From contig CM060334.1 of the NCBI GenBank assembly GCA_030674155.1, positions 25,766,879 through 25,830,878 on the forward strand: DNA of 64,000 bases, read 5' to 3'. The notes beneath the pieces were generated by a model that was not told the origin of the DNA, made no database searches, and worked only from the letters and a program-made list of their open reading frames with translations. Positions 9,835 through 22,115 of the stretch are shown here, piece by piece; positions within the stretch are counted from its first letter, which is position 1, and each line of letters starts with the position of its first letter. The translations under genes and the position numbers were made by a program. Origin of the DNA: Stramonita haemastoma (lineage: Eukaryota > Mollusca > Gastropoda > Neogastropoda > Muricidae).

Positions 9835-10635
9835 ACAAGCTTTTGTTTCGGCTGTGGTTTTCTTGCGACAACAAGCTTTAGGCTTGTCGCAAGACTGCTG
9901 CTGATTGTCGCTCAATATTATGCTCTGTTAAATAGAATCTGTGTACACCAATCATACACGCAAACTTCTCATCCAGTATGCAATTTCAGTCTCACGGTGA
10001 TTCTTAGGTGGGATGAGTGAGTCATAGTGCGCATTCTGAGGACCCCAGGGTGTTAAACAACAAATAATACCAAAAACGGCATTAAAATAAACAATTCAGC
10101 ATTGAGCATGACACACTTGGATAAAAGTAGACATACTTGGTGCATTTATTTAGTACGCAACATGTACCAACGAAAAGGACACTTTTCTGTCTAAAAACGC
10201 TCACAAAATCTCACAAAAAAGTAGACAAACACTAAACGCACCAAATGGAAGGTAATAAAACTGGTTAAACAAGGTCCAACTTTTAATGTGAAGAAAAGTA
10301 CAGTTGAAACAAAAAAAGACTTCTTTTTTTTTTTTAAATGGCAATGAACTTGATAGTTATCTCCCCTGATACTCTTTCGTAGTCTACAGAAACTTGTTCG
10401 TCATCATGTCGAAAAGGAAAACAAGACGATGGAGCAAAGAAAACCACAAGACTTGGCTTTTCCCATGAAAGAGTACGTAATATGGTTACTAACGCAAGTT
10501 TAAATGACGAGAATGATTAAGTTAGAGACACCACAACCAGACCAGGAAGTGAAGAAGCTTACGAAAGAGACAAAGATGCCTGACCCCATGGGGGCTAAAT
10601 AGTATCAAAATTTAAATCCTTCGACCGGCACCAGA
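9835..10635. other. Intergenic sequence, nothing recognised
   Basis: AT-rich sequence with no supported exon, SINE or tandem repeat. Confidence 0.5.
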
Positions 10636-10637
10636 GT

Positions 10638-10747
10638 ACGAGAACAACTTATCTAGACTACCTACGAGAACAACTTATCCTAGACTACATGCGAGAAGAA
10701 CTTATCGTAGACTACCTGCGAGAAAACTTATCCTAGACTACCCTCGA
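10638..10747. repeat. 26-27-bp tandem repeat, 4 copies
   Basis: Four imperfect units of the pattern CGAGAACAACTTATCCTAGA + CTACMT. Confidence 0.85.
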
Positions 10748-10943
10748 GACAATTGTCCTAAAAAGCATTCCAGCTATGAGGTGTTAAACTCGTCATTTCA
10801 GACTGCATCATTAGAATTATGTAGGCATCAATCATCATGTTTCGCGGAGGGTTCACTAGTCGAGGATTCAAGACTATTAATTTTGAGTATTTCTCCGAGA
10901 AACTTACTCATTTTCTTTCAAAAGACAATGTTGTGTTTAATTT

Positions 10944-11100
10944 TTGAATGAACAAAGGATATTCAATCAATTTGATTTGTTTTTATTTTGTGTGTGTTTA
11001 TTTCTGAATGAACAAAGGATATATTCAATTGATTTGTTTTATTTGTGTATGTTATTCGAATGAACAAGGATATTCAATTTGTTTTGTTTTCATTTTGTGT
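10944..11100. repeat. About 57-bp tandem repeat, 3 copies
   Basis: Three diverging units share GAATGAACAAAGGATATTCA, ATTTGATTTGTTTTTATTTT and GTGTGTGTTTATTTCT. Confidence 0.8.
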
Positions 11101-11546
11101 GGATGTGTGCGTGGATGTGCGTGTGCATGCGTGCATGTGTTTTTCACTGCTGTAGGAACCAAATAGAACCCTCGGACTAGTGAACCCTCAGACAAGTGGG
11201 ACATTCCCGTTTCGCCTAGCATTTTTGTCAATTCCATGCATTCCAGTCCTTGTTCTGATTAGAATGTATTTGAATAGCTTACTGTAGTAGTGAATCATAT
11301 ATGTTAATGTGCATGTTAATCCAACTAAACCACTTCGACCGCAAGGGTAATTTGCTGTGACTGTTCAACATTCGATAAAGTTTAAATATATATATATATT
11401 TTGATACACTTTGAAGTTTAATTCAATTTCAAGTGTAAAAGTTCATCTGCTTAACTGGGGGGAGGGGGCGGATGATATTGAACATTGGCAACTTAATTCG
11501 CCATGCCAGCAATCGCTATCAGTAACGTTATCCTTTTGAACTTAAT

Positions 11547-12440
11547 TTGATTATAACATTAAATCCTTCAGCTGGGACAACTCACCAGATGAAAAACCCA
11601 AGCCAAGACGGAACCTGTACACTAGAGGAAAGTGAATACCAAAAATATCTTGGCGTCACAATCGACAGCCGCCTCAGCTTTAAGGAGCATACTACACAAA
11701 CTATCTCAAAAGCGAACAGAATGGTTGGCGTAATCCATAGATCCTTCAACCACCTAACAGAAGAAACATTCGCTCAACTCTTCAAAAGCATGGTCAGGCC
11801 GATACTCGAATACGGTCATACAACCTGGCAACCTCACCAGAAAACACTGTGCAATAAAAACGTTCAGAGAAGAGCAACCAAACTACTAGCACCTCTTAGA
11901 GAGAAACCATACTCTGAGCATCTTGCTATGCTAAAGATGCCAAGCCTTGAACACCGCCAAAAGAGAGGTGACATCAAAGTCTACAAATATCTACACCACT
12001 ACTATGATGTCAATCAACCAAAACTTTCCCTGGCTACTACTACCACCGATCTAAGAGGCAACTCACTGAAACTGGAGAAAAAAAAATGCAGACTCAATGT
12101 CAGAGCAGGATACTTCTCATATTGATTTGCAACAGCCTGCCTGACCATGTGGTAACAGCACCATCTCTCAACAGCTTCAAAAGTCGCCTCGACAACCACT
12201 GGAGGGAACTACCAACCATTTATAACCCAGAGTGCCAAGAGTAGAAAATGAAACGAGTGTCCCGGGTCAGGGGGAGCTGCATGCAGGAGGGGGATGTATG
12301 CCCTCTGTCGCCCCTCCTGACCTCCCCATTTAATTTTAACCACCTAGTGATAAGATAGGATACTAAGCTAAAAGTCTCATTAAAATGACATCTATGCCAC
12401 TTTGTGCACTAGCCACGCATGCAAGAGAAAGTGGAGACGT
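11547..12440 (+). mobile_element. 5'-truncated non-LTR retrotransposon (LINE) tail
   Basis: The open frame from 11547 encodes the region C-terminal to a non-LTR reverse transcriptase core: YQKYLGVTIDSRLSFKEHT, SMVRPILEYGHTTWQPHQK, NVQRRATKLLAPLREKPY and EHRQKRGDIKVYKYLHH. It is typical of Jockey/CR1-like elements. After a frameshift near 12122 the frame resumes as NSLPDHVVTAPSLNSFKSRL to a stop at 12242-12244, so the copy is broken. A GC-rich 3' UTR (CCCTCTGTCGCCCCTCCTGA) follows. The polymerase core and endonuclease are missing, as expected for a 5'-truncated insertion. Confidence 0.85.
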
Positions 12441-12841
12441 GAAGAACAATGAACAGGCCTCAACCATTGACAATGTCAAGTCAAGTCAAGTCAACTCTCA
12501 CAGCTAAACAGCTTACAGTACTCTCCAGTAAAGGAGAGAAACTCCTCAGAAGGAGAGTATGGCTGCCTTTAAATATGGTGAAGTGCTTAAAAAACAAAAA
12601 CACCTCCAATAACAAACATACACTACAGTGAGTGATATAAACTCATCATCCAATGTGAACTCGCACAGTAATTCCCAAGTATGATGAGCAAGAAAGGCAC
12701 TACATTCAGGATGACCCCTTGGGTACTCAGTTACCCAAAAGGAAATCATGTGACTCAACAAAAACAACAAACATTTAATTGCAATATTACTAGTGCTCTA
12801 CTAATGAAGAAAACTAAACAACAGAGATTGTGTGTTTTCAG
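12441..12841. other. Upstream flank of the first recognised F-box exon
   Basis: No convincing initiation exon was found here. A plus open frame from 12681 reads through into the exon, but its N-terminal part looks like intron and the acceptor TGTGTTTTCAG lies inside it. Confidence 0.5.
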
Positions 12842-13076
12842 GGAGACCTTTGAATGCTGGATGGAGAGCATCATGCCACAGATGGTTCAACTGTCTCCAA
12901 AACAGACAGAGGCCTTTTTCCTCCACTTTTTGGACAACTGCACATGGAAGCAGAAGCGCTTCTTGGAGACTGAGTTCCCCAGGCTGCTGAAGCGAGATCT
13001 CATGAAGTTGCCAGACTTGATTGTGATCAATCTGCTGAAAATGTTGGATGTTCGATCAGTCTTGAACCTTCGTCTG
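12842..13076 (+). CDS. F-box/WD-like protein, first recognised exon
   Basis: The acceptor TGTGTTTTCAG and donor CGTCTG|GTGAGT bound an exon that starts with the third base of a codon, so an upstream exon ending with two codon bases is required. It encodes a helical segment (TFECWMESIMPQ, TEAFFLHFLDNCTWKQKRFL) and then an F-box: LLKRDLMKLPDLIVINLLKM followed by LDVRSVLNLRL. The order of a short helical dimerisation-like region, then (Q/K)RDxxxxLP, then an LL..LD...L.....VS F-box matches FBXW1/FBXW2/FBXW7-type SCF substrate receptors, whose F-box binds SKP1. Upstream coding sequence was not located. Confidence 0.7.
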
Positions 13077-14396
13077 GTGAGTACACTTTTCTGTACTCAA
13101 TTTTTATGCATAGTTATTGGTTGATGCAGATTTATAGGAGTTGGAAGGAAAAATTTTTCAGATAGCTAGAGCAGTAGTGTCTTGAACCCTTGCTCTCAGT
13201 TAGTAGCAAATGATGAGGATATTGTCAGGTGTTCCCTAGCTCAACATCATGGGAATCATCCAGAAAATGCCCCTTGTGTCACCTCACAATCTTTAATAGA
13301 TCTTGGAATCACCATGTGTGAGACTGTAAATCATACACACTAGGTGCAAAGTTTTCATGTATGTGACTGTTTTCAGGTACTTTGCCAGCCCATATCATTG
13401 TAGTTTTAATATTACTATTATTAGTTGGGACCTGTAGCCAGACTCCCAACTTCATAAGATTTTTTTTCTCATGTAATGTTAATGTTATGCTCAGTAAGTT
13501 GAGTAACTGAGTAGGACTAAAAGCTTGTCAGTGTCATGGATGAAGACAAGCTTGATAGCATTTCAAAGCAGATAATGTTCAAAATCTTAATGTAGGCCTT
13601 GGCACATCGCTTATGTTGTTTACAGTGATCAGTAGCTGAAGAAGCTTTTGGTCTGGGCCAACTATCGAATGTTAAGTATGAAACTGAGACTACCACTACC
13701 AGGCTGTTCAACTGTGAATGTACCAGCCTTTCAATATTAGTTTTAGAGTGGATCACTTTTTTATGATCTTGTCATTGACTGTAAGGTAACTTTATGTGAT
13801 ATTAGTCGTTTGAATGAGACTAAACAAAGGCCCTGTGTGCCAATGTGTGCAAAACATCTTGCATTATGTTAAAACTTGTTCTGTCTTTCAGAATAATAGA
13901 CCATTTGTGCTACAGCACACCTATCCCACATCACTCAGTCCACTGCTGTAATGCACCCTTTCCTTGTACTCCCCCCCCCCCCCCTTCCCCCCCCCCCTCC
14001 CTTCCCCCCCCCCCCCCCCCCCCCACCCCCACTGCATCAAACCATCGCACACTCATGTGGAAGGCTTTAGGTCAGTTGGTCAGAGTAGGCCTAGCCTTCA
14101 CCTACACCTGTCCCATAATCCTGTGGACGGGCGGGGGGCAAATTCTCCCATTGTTTTCTCTGTCTGCCTCTTCATCTCCATCCCCTTGCTGTTTCCTGTA
14201 ACTTGAGTAAGACTGTCTTGGCCAGTCCAGATGATCATGTGCCATGCCCGTACCACTTAAGCTTGCGTTTTTTCACTGTAGTTAGGAGCTCCTCATATGG
14301 ACCAGTGGCATTCTCAGGAGTGAAAGTGGTTCCAGATTGTTGAACTTGCATGGGAAGGGTCTTCCGGATTGGCAACCTCAATTTCCGGATTGCTAT

Positions 14397-14433
<37 letters not shown>

Positions 14434-14797
14434 GACCAAGTATCAGATAAAATGTACATCAGCCCACCAGAATTACATCCTTGCCTTGGCTTACTTCAAA
14501 TGATACACCTCGAAATTGCGTCAAAATATGTTTTGATTAACAAATAACAAATAAATCTTGGAAAGTCCCGAAAACGCTCTAGTCCCGAATGCGCTTTTCG
14601 CTCTTCATTGACTGTCTTGGCATAGGGAAAATACAAATTGAAGGGAGACTTGTAGGCCTTGCCTATTGTGCATGCGCAGTTTAATCCAGAAACGCATTCG
14701 CGATTCACTTCAGCGCTGTTGTGTTTTAGGCCTACTGAACGAAATATGAAAGATACCCTTCGGAGTTGACGTTTCCACGCTTGAAAGTAGCGTAAAG

Positions 14798-14974
14798 AAT
14801 AAATGGCTATGGGCTTGGCTCTCAGAAGAAGATGGCAATTGTTTTCAAAACTGGTGCAGAAAAGTCCACCAGCCTTGCTTGTGTCAGTGTACAGTCTGTG
14901 GAAAGACACTGAACTATGGAGAGAGTGGGAAATGAGCGCTCAACATCCACACCAAAGACAAGGTGCACAAAGCA
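14798..14974 (+). pseudogene. Zinc-finger remnant of a hAT/ZNF862-like transposon ORF
   Basis: In the frame starting at 14798 one reads KWLWAWLSEEDGNCFQNWCR, then QPCLCQCTVCGKTLNYGESG, K, a stop codon, and ALNIHTKDKVHKA. A WxW motif followed by CxxC...NYGxxGxxAL...H...KH is the signature of the BED-like N-terminal finger in ZNF862/hAT-type transposon proteins of marine invertebrates. An in-frame stop and the lack of a downstream transposase show it is dead. The family call is from memory of the motif pattern. Confidence 0.5.
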
Positions 14975-15432
14975 GCACCGCATCGCGCAAAACGGAATTC
15001 AAAACTTCAGTGTTAATTCTAGGGTGCACCCTTGCAGGATTCCCGCACTTTTTTCAACTTGTCTTTGCCGCAAAATAATGTGACCAGTGCGCCCTAACAG
15101 AAGCAAAAAACCTGTGGATAGGGCATATATATTTGAACAAACCGTGCGCTGTCTCAGCTGCCGTTTGTATAATTTAAAAAAAAACAAAAAAAACGCTAGG
15201 CCTACATGCCTTGGTCATTACGTTGATACACCAGGGATGGCAAGATGCATTGATTAGCGCCTACAGTCCTCATAATCGTTACAGAGCGGCTGTTCCGACG
15301 TCATTTTCCTATGCGTTTGCATCATCACTTCATTTTCAAACTTGATGGGGCATCACAGACACACACGGGAATGTGCAAACAGTTATATAAGGGTGGAATT
15401 GTACTTAAATTGCTTCAGGATTTTTTTTTTTT

Positions 15433-15900
15433 TCAGGATTTGGAATGTCCAGAGGACAAAAAAAAAAGGGGGGGGGTTTCAGGATTGAGAGATTTTTTCA
15501 CTTTCACCCATGCATTCTTTATTCTAGCTTTCACTTCTTCATTAATGATGTGGTCTCTGTAAGAAATGCCAAGGAGTTTCAGTTTGTGAAAGCATCTCCT
15601 CTCCATTGCCTGTATCCTTCTTTCAATGTCTACTGTTAATGTCCATGTTTTACATGCATACAAAAATATGGACATGATCAGGGAATGCATCAGTCTGATT
15701 CTGAAGCTGATGGCTATGTTTTTATCATTCCAGAGGACTTTAAGTTTGGTCATTGCAGCTGTGGTATTGGCTATCCTGGAGAGAATTTCAAGTTTTGATC
15801 CTTCATCTGATACTATCACACCCAGATATTTGAAGCTATGGCCTAGCCAAAAGATGGCAAAGCTTACGTTACGTCTTGGTGTTATGACGGTGACCTTTCG
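15433..15900 (-). mobile_element. LINE fragment (RT C-terminal region)
   Basis: The minus frame encodes YLGVIVSDEGSK, LEILSRIANTTAAMTKLKVL, LMHSLIMSIFLYACKTWTLT, ERRIQAMERRCFHKLKLLGI and SYRDHIINEEVKARI. This is the characteristic C-terminal block of a non-LTR reverse transcriptase (the FLYACxTWTL and RCxxKLLxISYxDHxxNEEV motifs). It differs clearly from the plus-strand LINE at 11547, so two LINE lineages are represented. No polymerase core is present. Confidence 0.8.
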
Positions 15901-15979
15901 AAAGAGATATTATTCCAGGTGATGTACCTCAAGAACAGCACAGTCTGCTGCTTTTATTTTCATGAAATTTTTTTTTTTT

Positions 15980-16440
15980 TTGCTGCCTCGTCTTCTGTGA
16001 CGTACCTGTCCTGTTGCTCCCACGCCGCTCATTTCAATCTCCCCGCCACAGCCATACCCAGATTCGTTGTGTCTCAACCCCGGGGTCAGGAGTCCACAGG
16101 GAGCCCATCAATATTAAGCCGCCGCGGGGCCACCAGCCAGAGGGGCCCTGCACTTCTGCTGGGTCACTTTGGTGGTGTTCAGTGGTTCCTGTTCTGAGCT
16201 AACATACGCAGGACACCACCTACTAAGCCCCCTACTAACGACAGTATTAGCTCAGTCACAGAGCCAGACTAAGTAAGCCACCCACCCGAGGTGGCGACCA
16301 CCACAACGTCCCTCCAACGACCGCCTCCCCGCGAACCTCCACCCCCAAAGGCTTTGACACAAATTCACCACAGGCACAGTAGCGTATGGGGAAACCGAAT
16401 CTGAGGTCACCATGAGACTAGAGCAACGGGGGCCACCAAA
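15980..16440. repeat. GC-rich segment, probable interspersed repeat
   Basis: A GC-rich block unlike its AT-rich surroundings. Its left part (CTTCTGTGACGTACCTGTCC, TGTTGCTCCCACGCCGCTC) resembles 63253-63295, which suggests a repeat. The family is not recognised and no coding frame persists. Confidence 0.45.
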
Positions 16441-16574
16441 TCAGAGGCAATTTTTATTATTGCAGGATGATCAGTGATGATGAGGATGATGTAATGATGC
16501 TGCTGCGGAAGTGCATCTGCTTTGAGACTACTTGACAGGGTTGTACTCTACGCTTACTATCATAATATATATAT

Positions 16575-16840
16575 ATATATATCCCAGCGTTAACCGGGCC
16601 CAAGAGATACAGACACTTGCAGTGTTGGTCAGGTAATTTGAGCAACACTCTCAAATTCGCATCCGTAAAGTGGATGAAGTTTGACTGTGTGGTCCCAGTC
16701 TCCCCACTGAGCCCACAGCACACTCACTCTGGGTAGGAGCCGGCCGGAGCCCGAAAAATCCCTATGACTTATGGGATTGAAACCCGCGACCTTCCAGTCC
16801 GGAATCCAAGGCGCTAACCACTGCGCCATGCGGCTGGTAT
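16575..16840 (-). mobile_element. SINE family D copy
   Basis: The minus strand reads CCGCATGGCGCAGTGGTTAG (A box) and GGTCGCGGGTTTCAATCCC (B box). A body with GGCTCCTACCCAGAGTGAG and GGGCTCAGTGGGGAGACTGG follows, ending near a short (TA)n. A diverged relative sits in each of units 1-3 of the 2.2-kb tandem duplication (34755, 36990, 39225). Confidence 0.75.
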
Positions 16841-17705
16841 TTTCATAAAATATTATCCGTGAATGGTCCAAGTATGCTGACACAAAATATCAGCTTCACA
16901 GATACTGTTTTCATTTTTTGCTCCAAGTCCCCTGTTTTGTCACCAACAGCAAAGAATGACTGATATAGATAGCAGGTATTAATACTATTATATAAGTAGA
17001 ATAACATTGAAAACAAAAGAAAACAATTTAGGCTGTATCGTGAGAAAAATTTGGGTTCATTCTGTCATTGAATAAGTGTGTGATTGGTTCTTTTTTTAGT
17101 CTTAGATTTTGTTTCCATTCATTTTTGGAAAGACATTGGGGTAGACCTGGGTTTTTGTAAAATTGTTTTTATTTATTAAGAAGTTGTTTGGGGGGTGGAT
17201 GGTGGTTGATGGGTTTTTTGTTTTGGTTTTCTTGTTTGTTTTTCATTTGTTATTGGGTGGAGGTGGGTGGCAAGTCCTGGTATTTTTATGTCACTGTAGT
17301 ATCCACAACATGGCTATACCCACAATGACTTGCTGTACCCTTGGAGCCAAAATTCACAGGAAGCTTATCCTTGTTATACGTTAGGCAGCCATTAACAGTT
17401 TGGGTTTAAATAGGGATTGAACATATGACTTCTTGCTTTCTAGGTAGATGTGTTACCTCTAGACCACCCATCTTGCTAAAAACTTGTTACTTATCAGAGC
17501 ATAGAATTTTCCATGTTTCCGCGGATATCCGATTTTTTAAAACAGATTTCCGCTGGAAAAAAAAGCTTTCCTCTGAAAAAAAAATCTGGGGGAAAAAAAA
17601 CAGACCGGATGAAATTCTCAAATGGTGCGAGTGTTGTCAAAGGGTTCAGTTCTCACTCACTAGATTCAGTAGCTAAAGCCAATCGAGGGTTGTGTGCGAT
17701 TCAAA

Positions 17706-17941
17706 ATGGCTAGCATATGCGGGAGAACAGTCGTCGATTGGACTCGTGCTTATGATGACAGAGGATGCAAAAATGCATGGGAGTGGGTGGATGGTGAAGT
17801 CAAGGTTAAGTTGGGGATCGAAGTGTGCGGTTTGGTGAGCACATTCGCAAACTGGATGCTGCAGACAAAGCGTTTTGCAAAACTTGCCAGTACTGTGGCC
17901 GCAGAGGGCTTGAAGACTATTTGCAAACGGCAAAACACAAG
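17706..17941 (+). pseudogene. Second zinc-finger transposon remnant
   Basis: One frame gives AYDDRGCKNAWEWVDGEVKV. After a frame change near 17836 another gives EHIRKLDAADKAFCKTCQYC and GRRGLEDYLQTAKHK. The layout WxW...HIRKxD...KAFCxxC...KH is the same finger module as at 14798 but a different copy. It is frameshifted and isolated, so non-functional. It lies inside the F-box gene intron. Confidence 0.45.
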
Positions 17942-18131
17942 GTGATCTACTTTATCCGCGGGAATACAACTCTTGCAGACTGACACAGAAAAATACTGCT
18001 GTGGACAACACTCAGGACATCCAAGCAGGGAAGGAAACATTATCCAGCTTCTTCAGAAAATGAGAAACAGAACAAGTGTACATAAACAGGCAGACATAGG
18101 CATCATGTCCTCATTTCTCTCACCCACTGTT

Positions 18132-18156
18132 TTTGTCTGTCTGCCTGCCTGCCTGC

Positions 18157-18250
<94 letters not shown>
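18132..18250. repeat. (TGCC)n/(TCTG)n/(CT)n microsatellite
   Basis: CTGCCTGC and TCTGTCTG repeats lead into about 36 CT dinucleotides. Confidence 0.95.
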
Positions 18251-18253
<3 letters not shown>

Positions 18254-18354
18254 CCATTAACCATCATAGTCGTACACACGGCTACCCAGAATACATCTTT
18301 TTAAAACAAGTTGACATACTCTGGTGGTTCTTTATGGAAGGTTTTAAGGTCTGA

Positions 18355-18526
<172 letters not shown>

Positions 18527-18687
18527 TGAGTGGAAAAGGAACTTGTTTAGTTGTACAGCTAAGTGCGGAGCGAGAGGAATATTTGAAGACTGACTATTAT
18601 TATGTTACACAAAACTGAACTTGTTATCCCCCCTTGTCTACAGGGCTGTAATGTTGAATGGACAATAAAACTGTGTCAGTGTCAGTG

Positions 18688-18697
<10 letters not shown>

Positions 18698-18784
<87 letters not shown>
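18698..18784. repeat. (CA)n microsatellite
   Basis: About 42 CA dinucleotides preceded by (CT)n. Confidence 0.97.
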
Positions 18785-18786
<2 letters not shown>

Positions 18787-18844
18787 CCTCTACATTGCTC
18801 AAAATGGTGCCTGGAGAGGCCTCCAAATTGCCTTTAAAATGCTA

Positions 18845-18980
18845 AAAATTCGTTTTCGGCCAGGGGCTTTGCCCCCCTGGACCTCCCAGTGGGGCTTTGC
18901 CCCTGCACCTTACCGGGGCCTAAGCGGACCCTGGACCCTGGCTTACTTTCCTGTTTTTTTTTCTCTGCCAATTCTATGAG
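18845..18980. repeat. GC-rich dispersed repeat fragment
   Basis: Contains CAGGGGCTTTGCCCCCCTGG and GTGGGGCTTTGCCCCTGCAC. It shares layout with 7265-7385 and 23075-23195. Confidence 0.55.
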
Positions 18981-19552
18981 CACTCTGACTTATACTATAG
19001 GGGGATGGGCTCCACCAGATTCAACTAGCCCACAACACACTGCCTGAAAAATTCAGTGCATTGCCTCAACAGTCCTCTAAGGTGTTAGGGGATAAGTCAA
19101 GTTAGTAAAGGCAATGATTTTGCCATGGTGACTGGTACTTAAGGGAATATTTTCGTAAAAGATTATGATTAACAACAACATGATTTGCTGTTGTTTGGCT
19201 TTCCCTCAGCAAGGAAGGAATCGTCTGGATAATACACTATGTCTCATTCACCATACTATACCTGATATCTGGGGGTCACCATGAGATACTGAGTTGTTTG
19301 TACATGCTGGATGTACATGAGAAGGTTGTGCACATGTGCTTTCCATTGTGCAATATGTTGTCATACTACCCCTTCAGAGGATTTTTCCCCTTTGAAGGAG
19401 AGTACTGGTTGTGTTGTTAAGAGCTTGATATGGATGAATGTAATTTTAGTATATTTATGGAATTATGCATTGTTTTGTATTCCATTGTAATAATACCACT
19501 TTCAATCACAGCAGATTTTCCTCCCGTGAAATTTGAAGCTAATCAGCCCTAG

Positions 19553-19940
19553 AGGGGAGCAGGATAGCCTAATGGTCAGAACAGTGCGCTCAGAACAGGA
19601 TAGCCTAGTGGTCAGAACATTGTGCTCACAATTTGACGACCCATTTCGATTACTGTTTGAGGGGATTTTTCTCCTGGAGTTAACATCAGTGCTGATTCCA
19701 CTCTACCCGAAAGTCCTTCAGATTAGACTATAAACCTAGGCCCCATGTGCTAACACACGCAGAACATTTTGCACACACATTAAATCCTGTTCTACTTTTC
19801 ATAAGAGTAGGCCATTGTGTGCTGGTTGGGACAGATAACAAGATTTAGAAAACTGCATATACACACTGGGATTGGGTGTAAAAAAGCACACGAGTGCTTA
19901 TTCCATTATCCTTGATATAAAAGAGTAGATAAATAAATAG
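19553..19940 (+). mobile_element. SINE family B copy with duplicated head
   Basis: The tRNA-like head occurs twice: CAGGATAGCCTAATGGTCAG and, about 38 bp later, CAGGATAGCCTAGTGGTCAG. The complete body follows, through TTAACATCAGTGCTGATTCC, GAGTAGGCCATTGTGTGCTG and GCTTATTCCATTATCCTTGA to an (AATA)n tail. Confidence 0.85.
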
Positions 19941-20440
19941 AATAGATAGAGAGAGCACTTTGCCACAAGAGCAGCGCCACTCTTATTTTTTTCTTTTCTT
20001 GTCTGCATCTGTATATATCTTTCCCTATGAGGGTGGCTTTTTATGCAGTATTTTGCCAGGGCCAGCTCTATTGTTGCTGTGGGTTCTTTAACATGCGATG
20101 AATGTGGTTTATCATGTCATCCAAAAGACAAGCACCCAGACCACCACTCAAGATCTTTTTCTTCTTCATCAAACACTCAGACAGCAACTATTGTTGTGTG
20201 TCATATGAGCAAAAATGCGTCATGCTGCCTTTAAGCTCCTAACAAGTCAGGCCCAGCACATCCGACTTGAACATAATTTGTAACTCGAGGTCTCATGGGT
20301 GCTAAAGTTAGGGTTCATGCAGAGATCAGACTGGCAGTTTTTGCTTCCTACTATTCCAGGCCGGTGTGTTACCTTTAGACCACCTACATCAAGTACTGAC
20401 AGAGCTGTTTGCCTAGGCCCATGTGACATGACAATATATC
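19941..20440. other. SINE-derived fragments before the second F-box exon
   Basis: Pieces resembling the CAAGAGCAGCGCCACTC block of family G and an antisense tRNA-like head (TTACCTTTAGACCACCTACA near 20375) are visible. None is complete. Confidence 0.4.
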
Positions 20441-20453
20441 ATGTGGTGTGCAG

Positions 20454-20742
20454 GTTTCTTTATCTTGGAAGGAGAAGATTGATTCCATGACTTGGTTTTG
20501 GAAGGCCAAGTGCCAGCAGTGTCTGTTCCTCCCGGCTGATGACGGGAGGTCATATCTGGTCCCTTACAACGTGGAGTTTTTCCTGCATGCGCAGCGAGCT
20601 CTGCGCCAGATGACCGCAGGCACAGGCTTTGAGGCCATCAGGCGTGGATTGTCGATGGATGCGCTCAAAGATCCTAGTCTTTTTCACTGGAGAGAACCAC
20701 ATGTTATGTGCTACTGCCCAGTCAACAATGTCATTGTGGCAG
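20454..20742 (+). CDS. F-box/WD-like protein, second recognised exon
   Basis: The acceptor GTGTGCAG opens the exon in phase 0, and the donor GTGGCAG|GTACAG closes it with one extra base. It completes the F-box helix as VSLSWKEKIDSMTWFWKAKC, equivalent to the VSxxW...W.. end of FBXW-type F-boxes. A linker follows (LPADDGRSYLVPYNVEFFLH, RALRQMTAGTGFEAIRRGLS), then the start of the propeller (REPHVMCYCPVNNVIVAG). Both junctions agree in phase with the flanking exons. Confidence 0.72.
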
Positions 20743-22115
20743 GTACAGACAGCATGAGTGTGTGTGTTTTGTGTGTGTATGTGTGTGTGTGTGTGTTTTG
20801 TGTATGTGCAGGATTGCATGCATGTGTGTTTGAAAGGTGATTAGTGATAGTGTGGGTTACATCATGAACGATGGCACTTCGGTGGTTCACTGAGGTTTCC
20901 CACCGCTCAAAAATCCCTCCAGATAAAGAAGGGAGGGGGTGGGGCGGCAGGCAGATCAGAACACACTGACCATATCACCATGAACAAACTCTCTAAACCA
21001 TCAGTAACAGTCCAAATATAAAGATCTCTTGACCTCAATCAAGAAAAGAAAACCGCATACTACTATTAATAGGATCCAGTGGCCTTGATGAAAACTGTTT
21101 TGTGGAGAACTGATGAGAGAAGGAGATAAAGAGAGAAAGAAAAAAAATAGTGGACGGACAAAAGGAGAGAGGCTAGGGGAGGGGACAGAGAGATGCTAGG
21201 ATCGGGCAGGCTTATATCACATTGATGTCATCTGTACATTTCAGAATATAATGCACAAGTAAACATGAAACATACAAGAATGAAGCCTGGGTCTCCACAC
21301 AGTAAGACTGGTTGTAGTGGCAATTTGCTTTTTTTAAAAGTGCAAGCGGAGATGTTAACTGATTTACATCCTGATGGCTGTGCTACAAGGTTAAAGTCAA
21401 AATTCTTTATTCCAGAAAAACTCTATTTGGGTACAGGGAAATGCATGTGTAACCAAAGCTATGCACAGGGTTCGCACAAGACCCTAAAAAGCCCTAATTT
21501 TGGGAAAGCCAAAATAGGGCCCCTAAAAAGCCCTAAAAATGAGACATATTGCCCTGGAGGCCCTAAAAAGCCCTAAAAAAGGAAGTCATGTGTGAGATTT
21601 TATTTTAAAAATTAAAAAATATATATTCAAAATAAAACTTTGGAGAAATAAATCCGAGAAGCGTGTCCGAAGATCGTATTATCGCTGATAGAATGCTTGT
21701 CGTCTGCTACTCGCGTCGGGCCACCTATTTCGTAAAGGGAGGTAATAATAATTGCCTCCCTTGGAAATGTGATCGCTTTGCTTCGCAAAAAGTGGTGTGC
21801 AACCTTGTGCAGACCTGTGCACCTTCCGTATTTGTTCCGGAAAAAGTTGTAAAATAAGAAAATACAGTTTGATTAATAAAAATCCAATTTTTGTCCTTAA
21901 AAAAATCTGAAAATCAAAAATATAGTCTTCTATCGTTAAGCGATGAGATGCATTATGTCGTCTGCTAGATCCTATCGTTTAGTTGTCTCCCCTTATAGCG
22001 CATGCGCACAGCATCTCTTTCAAAACAAAATGGCGGAAAGTAGTGTAGACTTTCGTGGAAAAACAGATCGAACTGACACACTTACAAGCAAAGAAAGACC
22101 CGGAATAAACGCAAA

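Noticed and set aside
12681..12841. N-terminal extension of the F-box protein by direct read-through from an ATG at 12681
   Set aside because: A strong pyrimidine-AG acceptor precedes 12842, the read-through peptide has no F-box-family character, and its composition matches intron.
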